A program made the translations under genes and the position numbers. From positions 1 through 12,041 of the forward strand of contig CALVPC010000025.1 in assembly GCA_944350405.1 (NCBI GenBank): a stretch of DNA of 12,041 bases, in the 5' to 3' direction. Numbering within the stretch: the first letter of the stretch is position 1; every line of letters starts with the position of its first letter. This document shows, one piece after another, positions 1 through 5,949 of the stretch. The stretch comes from an uncultured Bacilli bacterium (lineage in GTDB: Bacteria > Bacillota_I > Bacilli_A > RF39 > UBA660). The notes beneath the pieces were generated by a model that saw only the letters and a program-made list of their open reading frames with translations, ran no database searches and was not told the DNA's origin.

Positions 1-84
1 TTCATATATTAGTTAGCAAATATTATCATTACTCTTCATTTGTTTGTAGGGAAGTTATTCTGCAGGCACCATTAAGACATTTTG

Positions 85-106
85 AGCCTTATTATAGGCT
101 TTTTTT
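85..106 (+). terminator. Intrinsic terminator of a transcript entering from the left
   Basis: A 5-bp stem (85-89 AGCCT with 96-100 AGGCT) with a 6-nt loop is followed by a run of T to 106. No protein frame clearly ends before it. The preceding bases 45-72 are richer in G and C than their surroundings, so the terminated transcript could be a structural RNA whose body lies outside the window. The short stem makes this a moderate call. Confidence 0.55.
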
Positions 107-249
107 AATAACTACACTTAAAAAATCGCACTTTTATTAATAATCTTTATTCGTAGTTTACATATTAAAAATTTTATTTTAAACATTACATGTTCTAATT
201 AACTCAAATTATACATCACAAATAAAACTTCTCTTTAGGAGCTGATTTT

Positions 250-1050
250 ATGAATATAGAAGATATAAAAAATAATTTAGTTCTAGAAATAGATAAACTT
301 GTGCATATTATAAAAAATGAATATCCAAATCTTGTTGATATTCCACTAGATTATAATTTAGATAACAGAGTTCATATAGAGAACATAGGAACTATATCAT
401 TATTTGTAAAAGATAAAAATTTTTATTTTCCACTAGATGAATTTAAAGTACTTAATATTTTAAAAAAAATACCGGGATTTGGAACTATAAAAAATCATAA
501 AACATGTACTAAAGAGAATATGATCATAAATAAAAATACTTATGTAACTTATATAAAACATGTTTTTTTAAAAGGACTAACCCCTTTAGAATATTATAAA
601 GAAATTCTTCTTCATGAAACTTTACATTTTTGTGGTAGTGGCGGAGGAACTGCAATAAGAGAAGGAATAAATGAATTAAAAACAAGACAATTAGCTAAGA
701 AATATGATTTATTAACATCTTCTTGTGGATATCCTAAAGAAATAAAAATAGCCTATGAATTAGAAAAAATATTTGGTACAGATATTATAAATAAAATTAC
801 ATTTTCCAAAAATCATAGAGAAACAAAAGAAATATTAGATTCTATCTCACCAGAAGCATCATTATTTTTCTTTAATTTAGAAGAAGTAATGGAAAAAGAA
901 TTTTATAATAAATATATGAAATACAATTTCCCTGGCTTTCGAGGCCTTTTAAAGAAAACACACAAGTATAATTCTATTAATTATAAAAAGGCATATATAT
1001 TAATTAATAAATATAAAGAAAAACTAGAAAATATTAAACTTAATAATTAA
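250..1050 (+). CDS. HExxH-motif putative zinc metallopeptidase, family unknown
   Basis: This 266-residue protein has no signal peptide or membrane segment, so it is probably cytoplasmic. Its one diagnostic feature is a HETLH motif at residues 122-126, followed by a Gly-rich stretch (129-133) and REGINE at 137-142. This is the layout of gluzincin-type zinc peptidases: two His ligands and a catalytic Glu in HExxH, then a Glu (E138 or E142) as third ligand in a following helix. The N-terminal 110 residues and the C-terminal 120 residues resemble no family I recognise. An AGGAG at 237-241, 8 nt before the ATG, fixes the start. The gene is monocistronic, ends at a terminator at 1114-1135, and faces a convergent membrane-protein gene. 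Peptidase activity is inferred from the motif alone. The context (unlinked accessory genes) does not reveal a substrate. Confidence 0.75.
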   Translation: MNIEDIKNNLVLEIDKLVHIIKNEYPNLVDIPLDYNLDNRVHIENIGTISLFVKDKNFYFPLDEFKVLNILKKIPGFGTIKNHKTCTKENMIINKNTYVTYIKHVFLKGLTPLEYYKEILLHETLHFCGSGGGTAIREGINELKTRQLAKKYDLLTSSCGYPKEIKIAYELEKIFGTDIINKITFSKNHRETKEILDSISPEASLFFFNLEEVMEKEFYNKYMKYNFPGFRGLLKKTHKYNSINYKKAYILINKYKEKLENIKLNN

Positions 1051-1113
1051 ATAGATTTATATGCATATAAATAATAAAAAACCAAAAACTAATTCATTGC
1101 ACAGATAAATTAT

Positions 1114-1135
1114 ATGGATATTAATGTCCATTTTT
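1114..1135 (+). terminator. Terminator of the HExxH gene
   Basis: A near-palindrome with stem arms ATGGA (1114-1118) and TCCAT (1127-1131), extended inward by a T·G and two A-T pairs, is followed by TTTTT. It lies 64 nt downstream of the HExxH stop codon, on the plus strand. Confidence 0.7.
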
Positions 1136-1137
1136 AA

Positions 1138-1166
1138 TATAAAAATAGCTTAATTAAAAGCTATTT
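1138..1166 (-). terminator. Terminator of the convergent membrane-protein gene
   Basis: A 9-bp inverted repeat (1143-1151 AAATAGCTT with 1158-1166 AAGCTATTT) overlaps the stop codon of the minus-strand gene. Read on the minus strand it is followed by T-rich sequence (TTTTTA). The two convergent genes therefore have separate back-to-back terminators. Confidence 0.7.
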
Positions 1167-1533
1167 CAACGTTTATATCTTCATCTGATATAGCTATATA
1201 TAAGTATAAAATACCACTTATTAAAATTAATAAAGAAGCAATCATAGCTATAAACGTTAAATTCTTCTTTTTATTTGAATCACATAAATTCAAATTTTTT
1301 AAATCATTATATGAACTTTTAAAAAAATAAAAATAAATAACAACCAAAACAACAAATATACCTATTATTATTTTTCTATATTTTTCTTTACTATTTAAAT
1401 CATTATATATAAAATATTTTTTTTCTAAAAAATTAGAATACCAACTCATAAATATAATTCCAATATATATAATCCATATAAAATTTTCTATATTTATTTG
1501 GTTAATTCTTTTATTTAGTTCATCACTATTCAT
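1150..1533 (-). CDS. Small membrane protein with three predicted helices, function unknown
   Basis: This 127-residue protein has three hydrophobic segments at about residues 18-34, 54-71 and 91-113. A polar loop rich in Lys, Asn and Tyr lies between the first two, and a basic loop (NKKK, 87-90) precedes the third. The short N-terminus and acidic C-terminus (SDEDINVE) flank the helices. I see no catalytic or binding motif and do not recognise the family. No Shine-Dalgarno sequence precedes the ATG at 1533. A TATAAT on the minus strand ends about 5 nt before the ATG, so a leaderless transcript is possible. The ORF is compositionally coding-like (membrane-type hydrophobic pattern) and has its own terminator, which supports a real gene, but the start is uncertain. 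Confidence 0.6.
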   Translation of the reverse strand: MNSDELNKRINQINIENFIWIIYIGIIFMSWYSNFLEKKYFIYNDLNSKEKYRKIIIGIFVVLVVIYFYFFKSSYNDLKNLNLCDSNKKKNLTFIAMIASLLILISGILYLYIAISDEDINVEIAFN

Positions 1534-1605
1534 AATAAATTATATGAAAAATAATAAATCATAATATAACTTTCAAAACTATATTTTAGTTTTAATTAAC
1601 ATTTT

Positions 1606-1614
1606 TGATATAAT
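1606..1614 (+). promoter_or_regulatory. Extended -10 promoter for the rubredoxin-glutamate synthase gene
   Basis: TGA followed directly by TATAAT (1609-1614) forms an extended -10 element. The -35 region 17 nt upstream (about 1586-1591) is poor, which is usual for extended -10 promoters. The start of transcription would be near 1621, about 34 nt before the ATG. Confidence 0.6.
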
Positions 1615-1654
1615 AGTATTAATAAAAAAAATTAAATAAGGAAGTGAAAAATTT

Positions 1655-3064
1655 ATGGGTAAATACAAATGTAAAATTTGTGGACACATATATGATGAAG
1701 AAAAAGAAAGTGTTTTGTTTAAAGACTTACCAGACAACTGGGTATGCCCAATGTGTGGAGTACCAAAAACAATGTTTGAAAAAATAGAAGAAGATAAAAA
1801 AGATAATTTAAAGCAATTACAAGTAGAAGAAAATAAACTAGAAAATTATTTAAAAGAATACGAAAGAGAAAATGACGATGTAGAAATATATATGAAAGAT
1901 ATTCATCAAATGGCTATATCTGGAGAATCAATTATTTCTGCGATGGGAACAAAGTTAAAAACAGTAAAATGGAGTGATATTTTAATATTAGGAGGACAAT
2001 TAGATCCTATGCCATTAATGGAAAATGAAGAAGTTAATTTAAAAACCATAATTGGCAAAAAAACGAAAAAGCCATTAGTATTAGAAAGCCCAATCTATGT
2101 ATCTCATATGTCATTTGGAGCATTATCAAAAGAAAGTAAGATTGCTCTTGCCAAAGGAAGTAGTAAAGCCAAAACAGCAATTTGTAGTGGTGAAGGAGGA
2201 ATTTTAGAAGAAGAATATCAAAATGCTTATAAATATATTTTTGAATATGTTCCTAATCTTTATAGTGTAACAGATGAAAATTTGAAAAAAGTTGATGCCA
2301 TTGAAATTAAAATAGGCCAAGGAACAAAACCAGGTATGGGTGGACATTTACCAAAAGAAAAAGTAACAGAAGAAATAGCAAAAATTAGAAATCATCCAAT
2401 GGGAAAAGATATAATAAGCCCATCTAAATTTGAAAATATTAAAAATAAAGAAGACCTAAAAAAATTGGTTGACGACTTAAGAAACCGTAGCGAAGGAAGA
2501 CCAATAGGAATTAAAATAGCTGCAGGGCATATTGAAAAAGACTTACAAGTAATATGTTATGCTAAGCCTGATTTTATAACAATAGACGGACGAGGTGGAG
2601 CAACAGGAGCAAGTCCTAAAATTATTAAAGACGCAACATCATTACCAACAATATATTCTCTTTATAGAGCTAAAAAATATTTAAAAGAGCATAATGAAGA
2701 TATAGACTTAGTTATAACTGGAGGCTTACGTATTTCTTCAGATTTTGCTAAAGCTTTAGCTATGGGAGCAGACGCAGTAGCCATAGCAACTTCTGCAATG
2801 ATGGCCATAGCTTGTCAACAATATAGAATATGTAATAATGGCACATGTCCTGTTGGAATAGCAACTCAAAAAGAAGAACTAAGATCTAGATTAAACATAG
2901 ATAGTAGTGCAAAACGTCTAGAAAATTATTTTAAAGTAGTAAATGAAGAATTAAAAACTTTTGCTAGAATAACAGGTCATAATGACATTCATGCTCTTTC
3001 AGTAGAAGATCTTTGTACCACTTCTGAAGAAATAAGTAATCATACTAATATAAAGCATGCTTAA
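1655..3064 (+). CDS. Rubredoxin domain fused to glutamate synthase FMN/iron-sulfur core (GltB-like)
   Basis: This 469-residue protein begins with a rubredoxin module: C6xxC9 and C31PxC34 are the four iron ligands. A charged, coiled-coil-like linker (about 42-80) leads to a glutamate-synthase central/FMN domain (about 85-450). Recognisable blocks include SHMSFGALS (150-158), SGEGG (178-182), GQGTKPGMGG (221-230), DGRGGATG (311-318) and GADAVAIAT (371-379). Cysteines C387, C393 and C398 follow the CX5CX4C spacing of the 3Fe-4S cluster in GltB, ending in TCPVGIATQ. The N-terminal glutaminase domain and C-terminal beta-helix of full GltB are absent. It is therefore an archaeal-type core in which rubredoxin could deliver electrons to the FMN/Fe-S site. 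No gltD-like partner is adjacent, and the true nitrogen donor and electron donor are not shown here. An AAGGA at 1638-1642 supports the ATG. The gene is monocistronic. Such fusions fit an anaerobe. Confidence 0.88.
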   Translation: MGKYKCKICGHIYDEEKESVLFKDLPDNWVCPMCGVPKTMFEKIEEDKKDNLKQLQVEENKLENYLKEYERENDDVEIYMKDIHQMAISGESIISAMGTKLKTVKWSDILILGGQLDPMPLMENEEVNLKTIIGKKTKKPLVLESPIYVSHMSFGALSKESKIALAKGSSKAKTAICSGEGGILEEEYQNAYKYIFEYVPNLYSVTDENLKKVDAIEIKIGQGTKPGMGGHLPKEKVTEEIAKIRNHPMGKDIISPSKFENIKNKEDLKKLVDDLRNRSEGRPIGIKIAAGHIEKDLQVICYAKPDFITIDGRGGATGASPKIIKDATSLPTIYSLYRAKKYLKEHNEDIDLVITGGLRISSDFAKALAMGADAVAIATSAMMAIACQQYRICNNGTCPVGIATQKEELRSRLNIDSSAKRLENYFKVVNEELKTFARITGHNDIHALSVEDLCTTSEEISNHTNIKHA

Positions 3065-3071
3065 ATTTAAT

Positions 3072-3109
3072 AAAAGAATAGATAAATATCAATTATTATC
3101 TATTCTTTT
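3072..3109. terminator. Bidirectional terminator between convergent genes
   Basis: A 14-bp perfect stem (3072-3085 with 3096-3109) surrounds a 10-nt loop. A-rich and T-rich flanks let it act on both strands. It serves the rubredoxin-glutamate synthase gene from the left and the FkbM gene from the right. Confidence 0.8.
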
Positions 3110-3168
3110 AATTGTTTCTATATGTTTAAATTTGTAATAAAATACTAATATATAAAAAAATTTATGTA

Positions 3169-4110
3169 TTATAATAATTCATCATCACAAATAGCAATAA
3201 GTGTAATTTCTGTAGGAAATATTGATCCACCATAATATCTTAAATAAAATTTATAATTTTTATTTAAATTATATATTAGTTTTGGAATTCTATATAAATC
3301 TTTATAACCATGATATACTGAAATCAAAAGCTTAGGATTTTCATTTATAATATGATTTTTAGTTCCTAAAAGAGCATTATATTCTGAACCCTCGATATCC
3401 ATTTTAATCATTGTTATTTTATCAGTAATATCATTATCCAATGTAACGCTTTCTATTTTTGCATCCCCACTATTACTAACTCTATTACTAGAAATATCAG
3501 AATACATATTTAAAAATAATGTATCGTTTGTATCACTAACAGCTTTTTTTCTAAAACTAATATTATCATAATTCTTTAAATTATTTTTGGCGAAAACCAT
3601 TGATTCATCTGTAATATCATAGCAATAAATATGACTATAACTATCTTTTCCATAAGTATTAATATAATCTAAAATAGTATCACCAGTATAAACACCCAAA
3701 TCTACAATACATTCATCTTTACAATTAGGAATTATGTCTAAATCAAAATAAGGATAAAATCTTTTATCTATCACTTTATTTAATATTTCAAAATCATAAT
3801 AAAACCAGTTGCTAATTATACCAAGTAATATTTCTTTAGAATAAAAATCTTCTAATTTATTATATAACCAGTAAAAATCATCAATATGTTCAAATAATGC
3901 TTCTGTTCTATTTTCAATTTCTTCAAAGTTACCCTCTGAAGGATTAAGTATTCCCCAAAACTTAAATTTGTTTAAAAAATTTATAATACTTTCTCTAGTT
4001 GTATTAGGAATATTATTAAAATGATTCTTAATATTTAAAAACAATTCATTTTTATCCATACTCTTTATAAGTTTAAACAATTTATAAAAATCATTATCTA
4101 TATAATTCAT
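3169..4110 (-). CDS. FkbM-family SAM-dependent methyltransferase
   Basis: This 313-residue cytoplasmic protein has a Rossmann methyltransferase half from about residue 130. Motif I is VDLGVYTGDT (136-145), the SAM-binding glycine loop. An acidic strand end follows (YCYDIT, 162-167), and the FkbM hallmark KMDIEGSE lies at 236-243. FkbM enzymes typically O-methylate sugars or small secondary metabolites. The first 125 residues are helical and aromatic-rich and match nothing I recognise; they may form a substrate or partner domain. AAGGTG (plus-strand 4116-4121) lies 5 nt upstream of the ATG and fixes the start. The gene stands alone with no glycosyltransferase or capsule genes nearby, so the substrate is unknown. 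Confidence 0.85.
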   Translation of the reverse strand: MNYIDNDFYKLFKLIKSMDKNELFLNIKNHFNNIPNTTRESIINFLNKFKFWGILNPSEGNFEEIENRTEALFEHIDDFYWLYNKLEDFYSKEILLGIISNWFYYDFEILNKVIDKRFYPYFDLDIIPNCKDECIVDLGVYTGDTILDYINTYGKDSYSHIYCYDITDESMVFAKNNLKNYDNISFRKKAVSDTNDTLFLNMYSDISSNRVSNSGDAKIESVTLDNDITDKITMIKMDIEGSEYNALLGTKNHIINENPKLLISVYHGYKDLYRIPKLIYNLNKNYKFYLRYYGGSIFPTEITLIAICDDELL

Positions 4111-4206
4111 ATAATCACCTTATGAAAGTATACTAATAGATGAATAAAAATATTCTAATAAAATAATAAAAAAATAAAAAAATCCATTTATATAAACAGA
4201 GTTTAA

Positions 4207-4216
4207 TAACCGGTTA
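4207..4216. repeat. 10-bp palindrome TAACCGGTTA
   Basis: A perfect palindrome with a CCGG core stands out in an otherwise almost pure A/T intergenic stretch between the FkbM start and the small-RNA candidate. It could be an operator for either divergent transcript. No second copy is seen in the window, and no function is shown. Confidence 0.3.
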
Positions 4217-4287
4217 GTTCTTTTAATATATACATATACTTACATCAAAACATAAACATATTTAAAAAAATATGAATAATTTAAGAA

Positions 4288-4302
4288 TATAATACATATA
4301 AT
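4288..4302 (+). promoter_or_regulatory. Tandem TATAAT -10 boxes before the small-RNA candidate
   Basis: Two TATAAT hexamers lie at 4288-4293 and 4297-4302. The first would start transcription near 4300, exactly at the base of the following hairpin. No convincing -35 element is visible in the A-rich sequence upstream, so this is tentative. Confidence 0.4.
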
Positions 4303-4366
4303 ATTAATGGAAGATGATTTTGTCGTCCTCCATTAATATAGCGCCTTGAATATAAGGTGCTTTTTC
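4300..4366 (+). ncRNA. Candidate two-hairpin small RNA
   Basis: Hairpin 1 pairs 4301-4311 with 4329-4339 (11 bp), then after an A/C mismatch 4313-4317 with 4323-4327 (5 bp, one G·U), closing a 5-nt loop. Hairpin 2 pairs 4341-4347 with 4354-4360 (7 bp, one G·U) and is followed by TTTTT, a standard intrinsic terminator. No plus-strand protein gene precedes it after the terminator at 3072-3109, so the terminator must belong to a short transcript starting in this gap. The only candidate start is just upstream. The predicted RNA would be about 65 nt. I do not recognise its family. Confidence 0.5.
4341..4365 (+). terminator. Intrinsic terminator of the small-RNA candidate
   Basis: GCGCCTT (4341-4347) pairs with AAGGTGC (4354-4360) around a 6-nt loop and is followed by five T. 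It insulates the infC promoter that starts 33 nt downstream. Confidence 0.75.
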
Positions 4367-4397
4367 TATATAAAAATCAAATAAAAGTAATAAAACA

Positions 4398-4426
4398 TTG
4401 ACAAATGAATAAAGTTTATGTATAAT
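4398..4426 (+). promoter_or_regulatory. Consensus sigma-70-type promoter of the infC operon
   Basis: TTGACA (4398-4403), a 17-nt spacer, and TATAAT (4421-4426) form a perfect housekeeping promoter. Transcription would start near 4433, giving a leader of about 160 nt before infC. Confidence 0.92.
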
Positions 4427-4432
4427 TTAACA

Positions 4433-4591
4433 TGTAAAAAAGGAAAGAGATGTATAAATCCACCTGATAGTTAAATAAGACTATAGGTAAAGAGCCGATA
4501 AGCTAAAAACAATATTAATCTTTTTTATGCTTTTATCTGGTGGATTAGAGTACATTTCGTACTCTTTTTATATTTTACGGAGGTGTTTAGT
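4433..4591 (+). promoter_or_regulatory. L20-type autoregulatory leader of infC-rpmI-rplT
   Basis: The long leader folds around a long-range helix: AATCCACC (4457-4464) pairs with GGTGGATT (4539-4546), extended after a T/T mismatch by GATA (4466-4469) with TATC (4534-4537). A small internal hairpin pairs ATAGT (4467-4471) with ACTAT (4479-4483) as an alternative to part of that extension. The long helix abuts an intrinsic terminator at 4547-4569. In Bacillus, ribosomal protein L20 binds the infC leader and promotes premature termination. The same gene order and layout here indicate the same feedback. I did not match individual L20-contact bases, so the family assignment rests on position and architecture. 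Confidence 0.78.
4547..4569 (+). terminator. Conditional terminator inside the infC leader
   Basis: AGAGTAC (4547-4553) pairs with GTACTCT (4559-4565) around ATTTC, followed by a T run to 4569. It lies directly before the infC ribosome binding site, as expected for an attenuator that shuts off the whole operon. Confidence 0.85.
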
Positions 4592-5125
4592 ATAGCTAAT
4601 AAAAGTAATGATTTGTTGTGTAACGAACAAATAAAAATATCACATGTTCTAGTAATAGGACCAAACGGGGAACAAATGGGTATAAAACCAATACAAGATG
4701 CTCAAACAATTGCAAATTATGCAGGTTTAGACTTAGTGTTAATAAGTGCAAATTCAAACCCTGCAGTATGTAAAATAATGGATTATAACAAATATAAATA
4801 TGAAAGAGCAAAAAAAGCTAAAGAAAGTAAAAAGAAACAACAAGCTAACACTATGGAAATTAAAGAATATCGTCTTTCACCATCCATAGATATTGGTGAT
4901 TTTGAAACCAAATTGAGAAATGCTTCGAAATATTTAATAAAAGGTCATAAAGTAAAACTAAGTATTAGATTTAAAGGACGCCAAATGTTACATACTGATT
5001 TAGGAGAAGAAGTTATGAATAGATTTGCAGAAAAAACCAAAGAATTTGCTGTCATTGAGCAAAAAGCTAAATTAGATGGTCGAAACATGACAATGTTACT
5101 AGCACCAATAAAAGAAAAAAAATAG
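4592..5125 (+). CDS. infC: Translation initiation factor IF-3, AUA start
   Basis: IF-3 binds the 30S subunit, checks initiator tRNA and start codon, and prevents premature 50S joining. The 177-residue product shows the N-domain block from CNEQI to MGIKP, the linker segment PAVCKIMDYNKYKYE with its Lys-rich helix, and the C-domain with RLSPSIDIGDFETK, KGHKVKLSIRFKGRQM and the MTMLLAPI end. The start chosen is ATA at 4592. The strong GGAGGTG (4579-4585) lies 6 nt upstream, while the in-frame GTG at 4583 is part of that ribosome binding site and cannot start translation. Rare starts such as AUU, AUC and AUA are a known property of infC, letting IF-3 repress its own synthesis. The gene is followed after 9 nt by rpmI and ends in TAG. 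Confidence 0.95.
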   Translation: MANKSNDLLCNEQIKISHVLVIGPNGEQMGIKPIQDAQTIANYAGLDLVLISANSNPAVCKIMDYNKYKYERAKKAKESKKKQQANTMEIKEYRLSPSIDIGDFETKLRNASKYLIKGHKVKLSIRFKGRQMLHTDLGEEVMNRFAEKTKEFAVIEQKAKLDGRNMTMLLAPIKEKK

Positions 5126-5134
5126 GAGGTAAAT

Positions 5135-5329
5135 ATGGGAAAAAATAAAATAAAAACTCATAAAGGAACTAAAAAAGTATTAAACATAAGACAAAGCGGT
5201 TCCATTACTAAGTTAAACACAGGTAATAATCATATGACAGGTAAGAAAACTCCAGCACAATCAAAAAAAGCCGGAGCTAAGTCAAATTTAAGCAAATCAG
5301 ACTTAAAAAGATTAAAAAATGTAATTTAA
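5135..5329 (+). CDS. rpmI: 50S ribosomal protein L35
   Basis: This 64-residue, very basic protein begins KNKIKTHKGTKKV, matching the L35 start (KxKTHxGxxKR). Its basic middle and C-terminal helix (LSKSDLKRLKNVI) fit the family's usual length of about 64-66. L35 is a 50S protein contacting 23S rRNA domain II. AGGAGG at 5126-5131 overlaps the end of the infC gene region, and translation is probably coupled. It sits in its usual place between infC and rplT and shares the L20-controlled leader. Confidence 0.95.
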   Translation: MGKNKIKTHKGTKKVLNIRQSGSITKLNTGNNHMTGKKTPAQSKKAGAKSNLSKSDLKRLKNVI

Positions 5330-5346
5330 AGAGAGGAGTATAAAAC

Positions 5347-5865
5347 ATGGTAAGAGTAAAAAATAGTGTCGCAACACGTGCTAGAAGAAAAAAAGTCCTT
5401 AAAAAAGCTGAAGGATACTTTGGAAGTAAACATAGATTATATAAAACAGCTCATGAACAAGTAATGCATTCTGAAAGATATGCATACCGTGACAGAAAAC
5501 AAACAAAAAGAAATTTTAGAAAATTATGGATAACAAGAATTAACGCTGAATGTCGCGTAAACGATATTAGCTATTCTAAATTTATTAATGGATTAAACAA
5601 AGCAGGAGTAGAAATAAACAGAAAAATGTTATCAGAACTTGCTATTTCCGACAAAGAAGCATTTGCTAATTTAGTAAAAATTGCTAAAGGAGAAAAAGTA
5701 GAAACAAAAAAAGAAACTCCAAAGAAAGAAAAAGAAGTAGTAGAAAAAAACGATAACGATTTATCAAAACTTACAGTAGCAGAATTAAAAAAATTAGAAA
5801 AAGAAAAAAATATTGAAGGATACACTTCAATGAAAAAAGCTGAATTAATCGAAGCTTTAAAATAA
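5347..5865 (+). CDS. rplT: 50S ribosomal protein L20 with C-terminal Rho_N/SAP-like extension
   Basis: Residues 1 to about 117 are a normal L20: basic N-terminal extension (VRVKNSVATRARRKKVLKKA), GYFGSKHRLYKTA, and the RLWITRINAxCR-like block here as KLWITRINAECR. L20 is needed for early 50S assembly and represses its own operon through the leader. Most L20 proteins end near residue 118. This one has 172 residues, adding a Lys/Glu linker (about 118-138) and a module at 139-172 (TVAELKKLEKEKNIEGY, then TSMKKAELIEALK). The module has the helix-extended loop-helix pattern of Rho_N/SAP/HeH nucleic-acid-binding domains and is related to the end of rpsB. The ATG has AGAGGAG at 5331-5337. The frame is intact and ends in TAA. 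The function of the extension is unknown; nucleic-acid binding is inferred from the domain type. Confidence 0.95.
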   Translation: MVRVKNSVATRARRKKVLKKAEGYFGSKHRLYKTAHEQVMHSERYAYRDRKQTKRNFRKLWITRINAECRVNDISYSKFINGLNKAGVEINRKMLSELAISDKEAFANLVKIAKGEKVETKKETPKKEKEVVEKNDNDLSKLTVAELKKLEKEKNIEGYTSMKKAELIEALK

Positions 5866-5882
5866 ACATACTAAAGAATTTT

Positions 5883-5908
5883 AATATCTAGTGCCAATTG
5901 GTGATATT
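5883..5908 (+). other. Bulged hairpin between rplT and rpsB
   Basis: AATATC (5883-5888) pairs with GATATT (5903-5908). Inside, GCC (5893-5895) pairs with GGT (5900-5902) around an AATT loop, leaving a 4-nt bulge TAGT. A mixed T-rich stretch follows, but no clean T run. It could be an RNA processing site, a weak terminator, or an S2-responsive element in the rpsB leader. No promoter is evident in the 84-nt gap. Confidence 0.35.
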
Positions 5909-5949
5909 ATTTTGAATTTAGTAGAAGAAAAAACGAAGGAGGAATTATT

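Noticed and set aside
3..137. Open frame from the window start to 137 on the plus strand
   Set aside because: It runs through the terminator at 85-106 and has no family resemblance.
4450..4467. Five-codon leader peptide (MYKST) in the infC leader with a nearby AGGAAA
   Set aside because: Too short to judge, and the bases are needed for the long leader helix. No codon run suggests ribosome-mediated attenuation.
4583..4591. GTG at 4583 as the infC start
   Set aside because: It is the last part of the GGAGGTG ribosome binding site, so no binding site would precede it. ATA at 4592 has correct spacing.
5571..5825. Antisense frames opposite rplT, rpsB, tsf, dinB and pgk
   Set aside because: They mirror Lys/Glu-rich codons as Phe/Ser/Leu-rich strings, have no ribosome binding sites and lie opposite clearly conserved genes.
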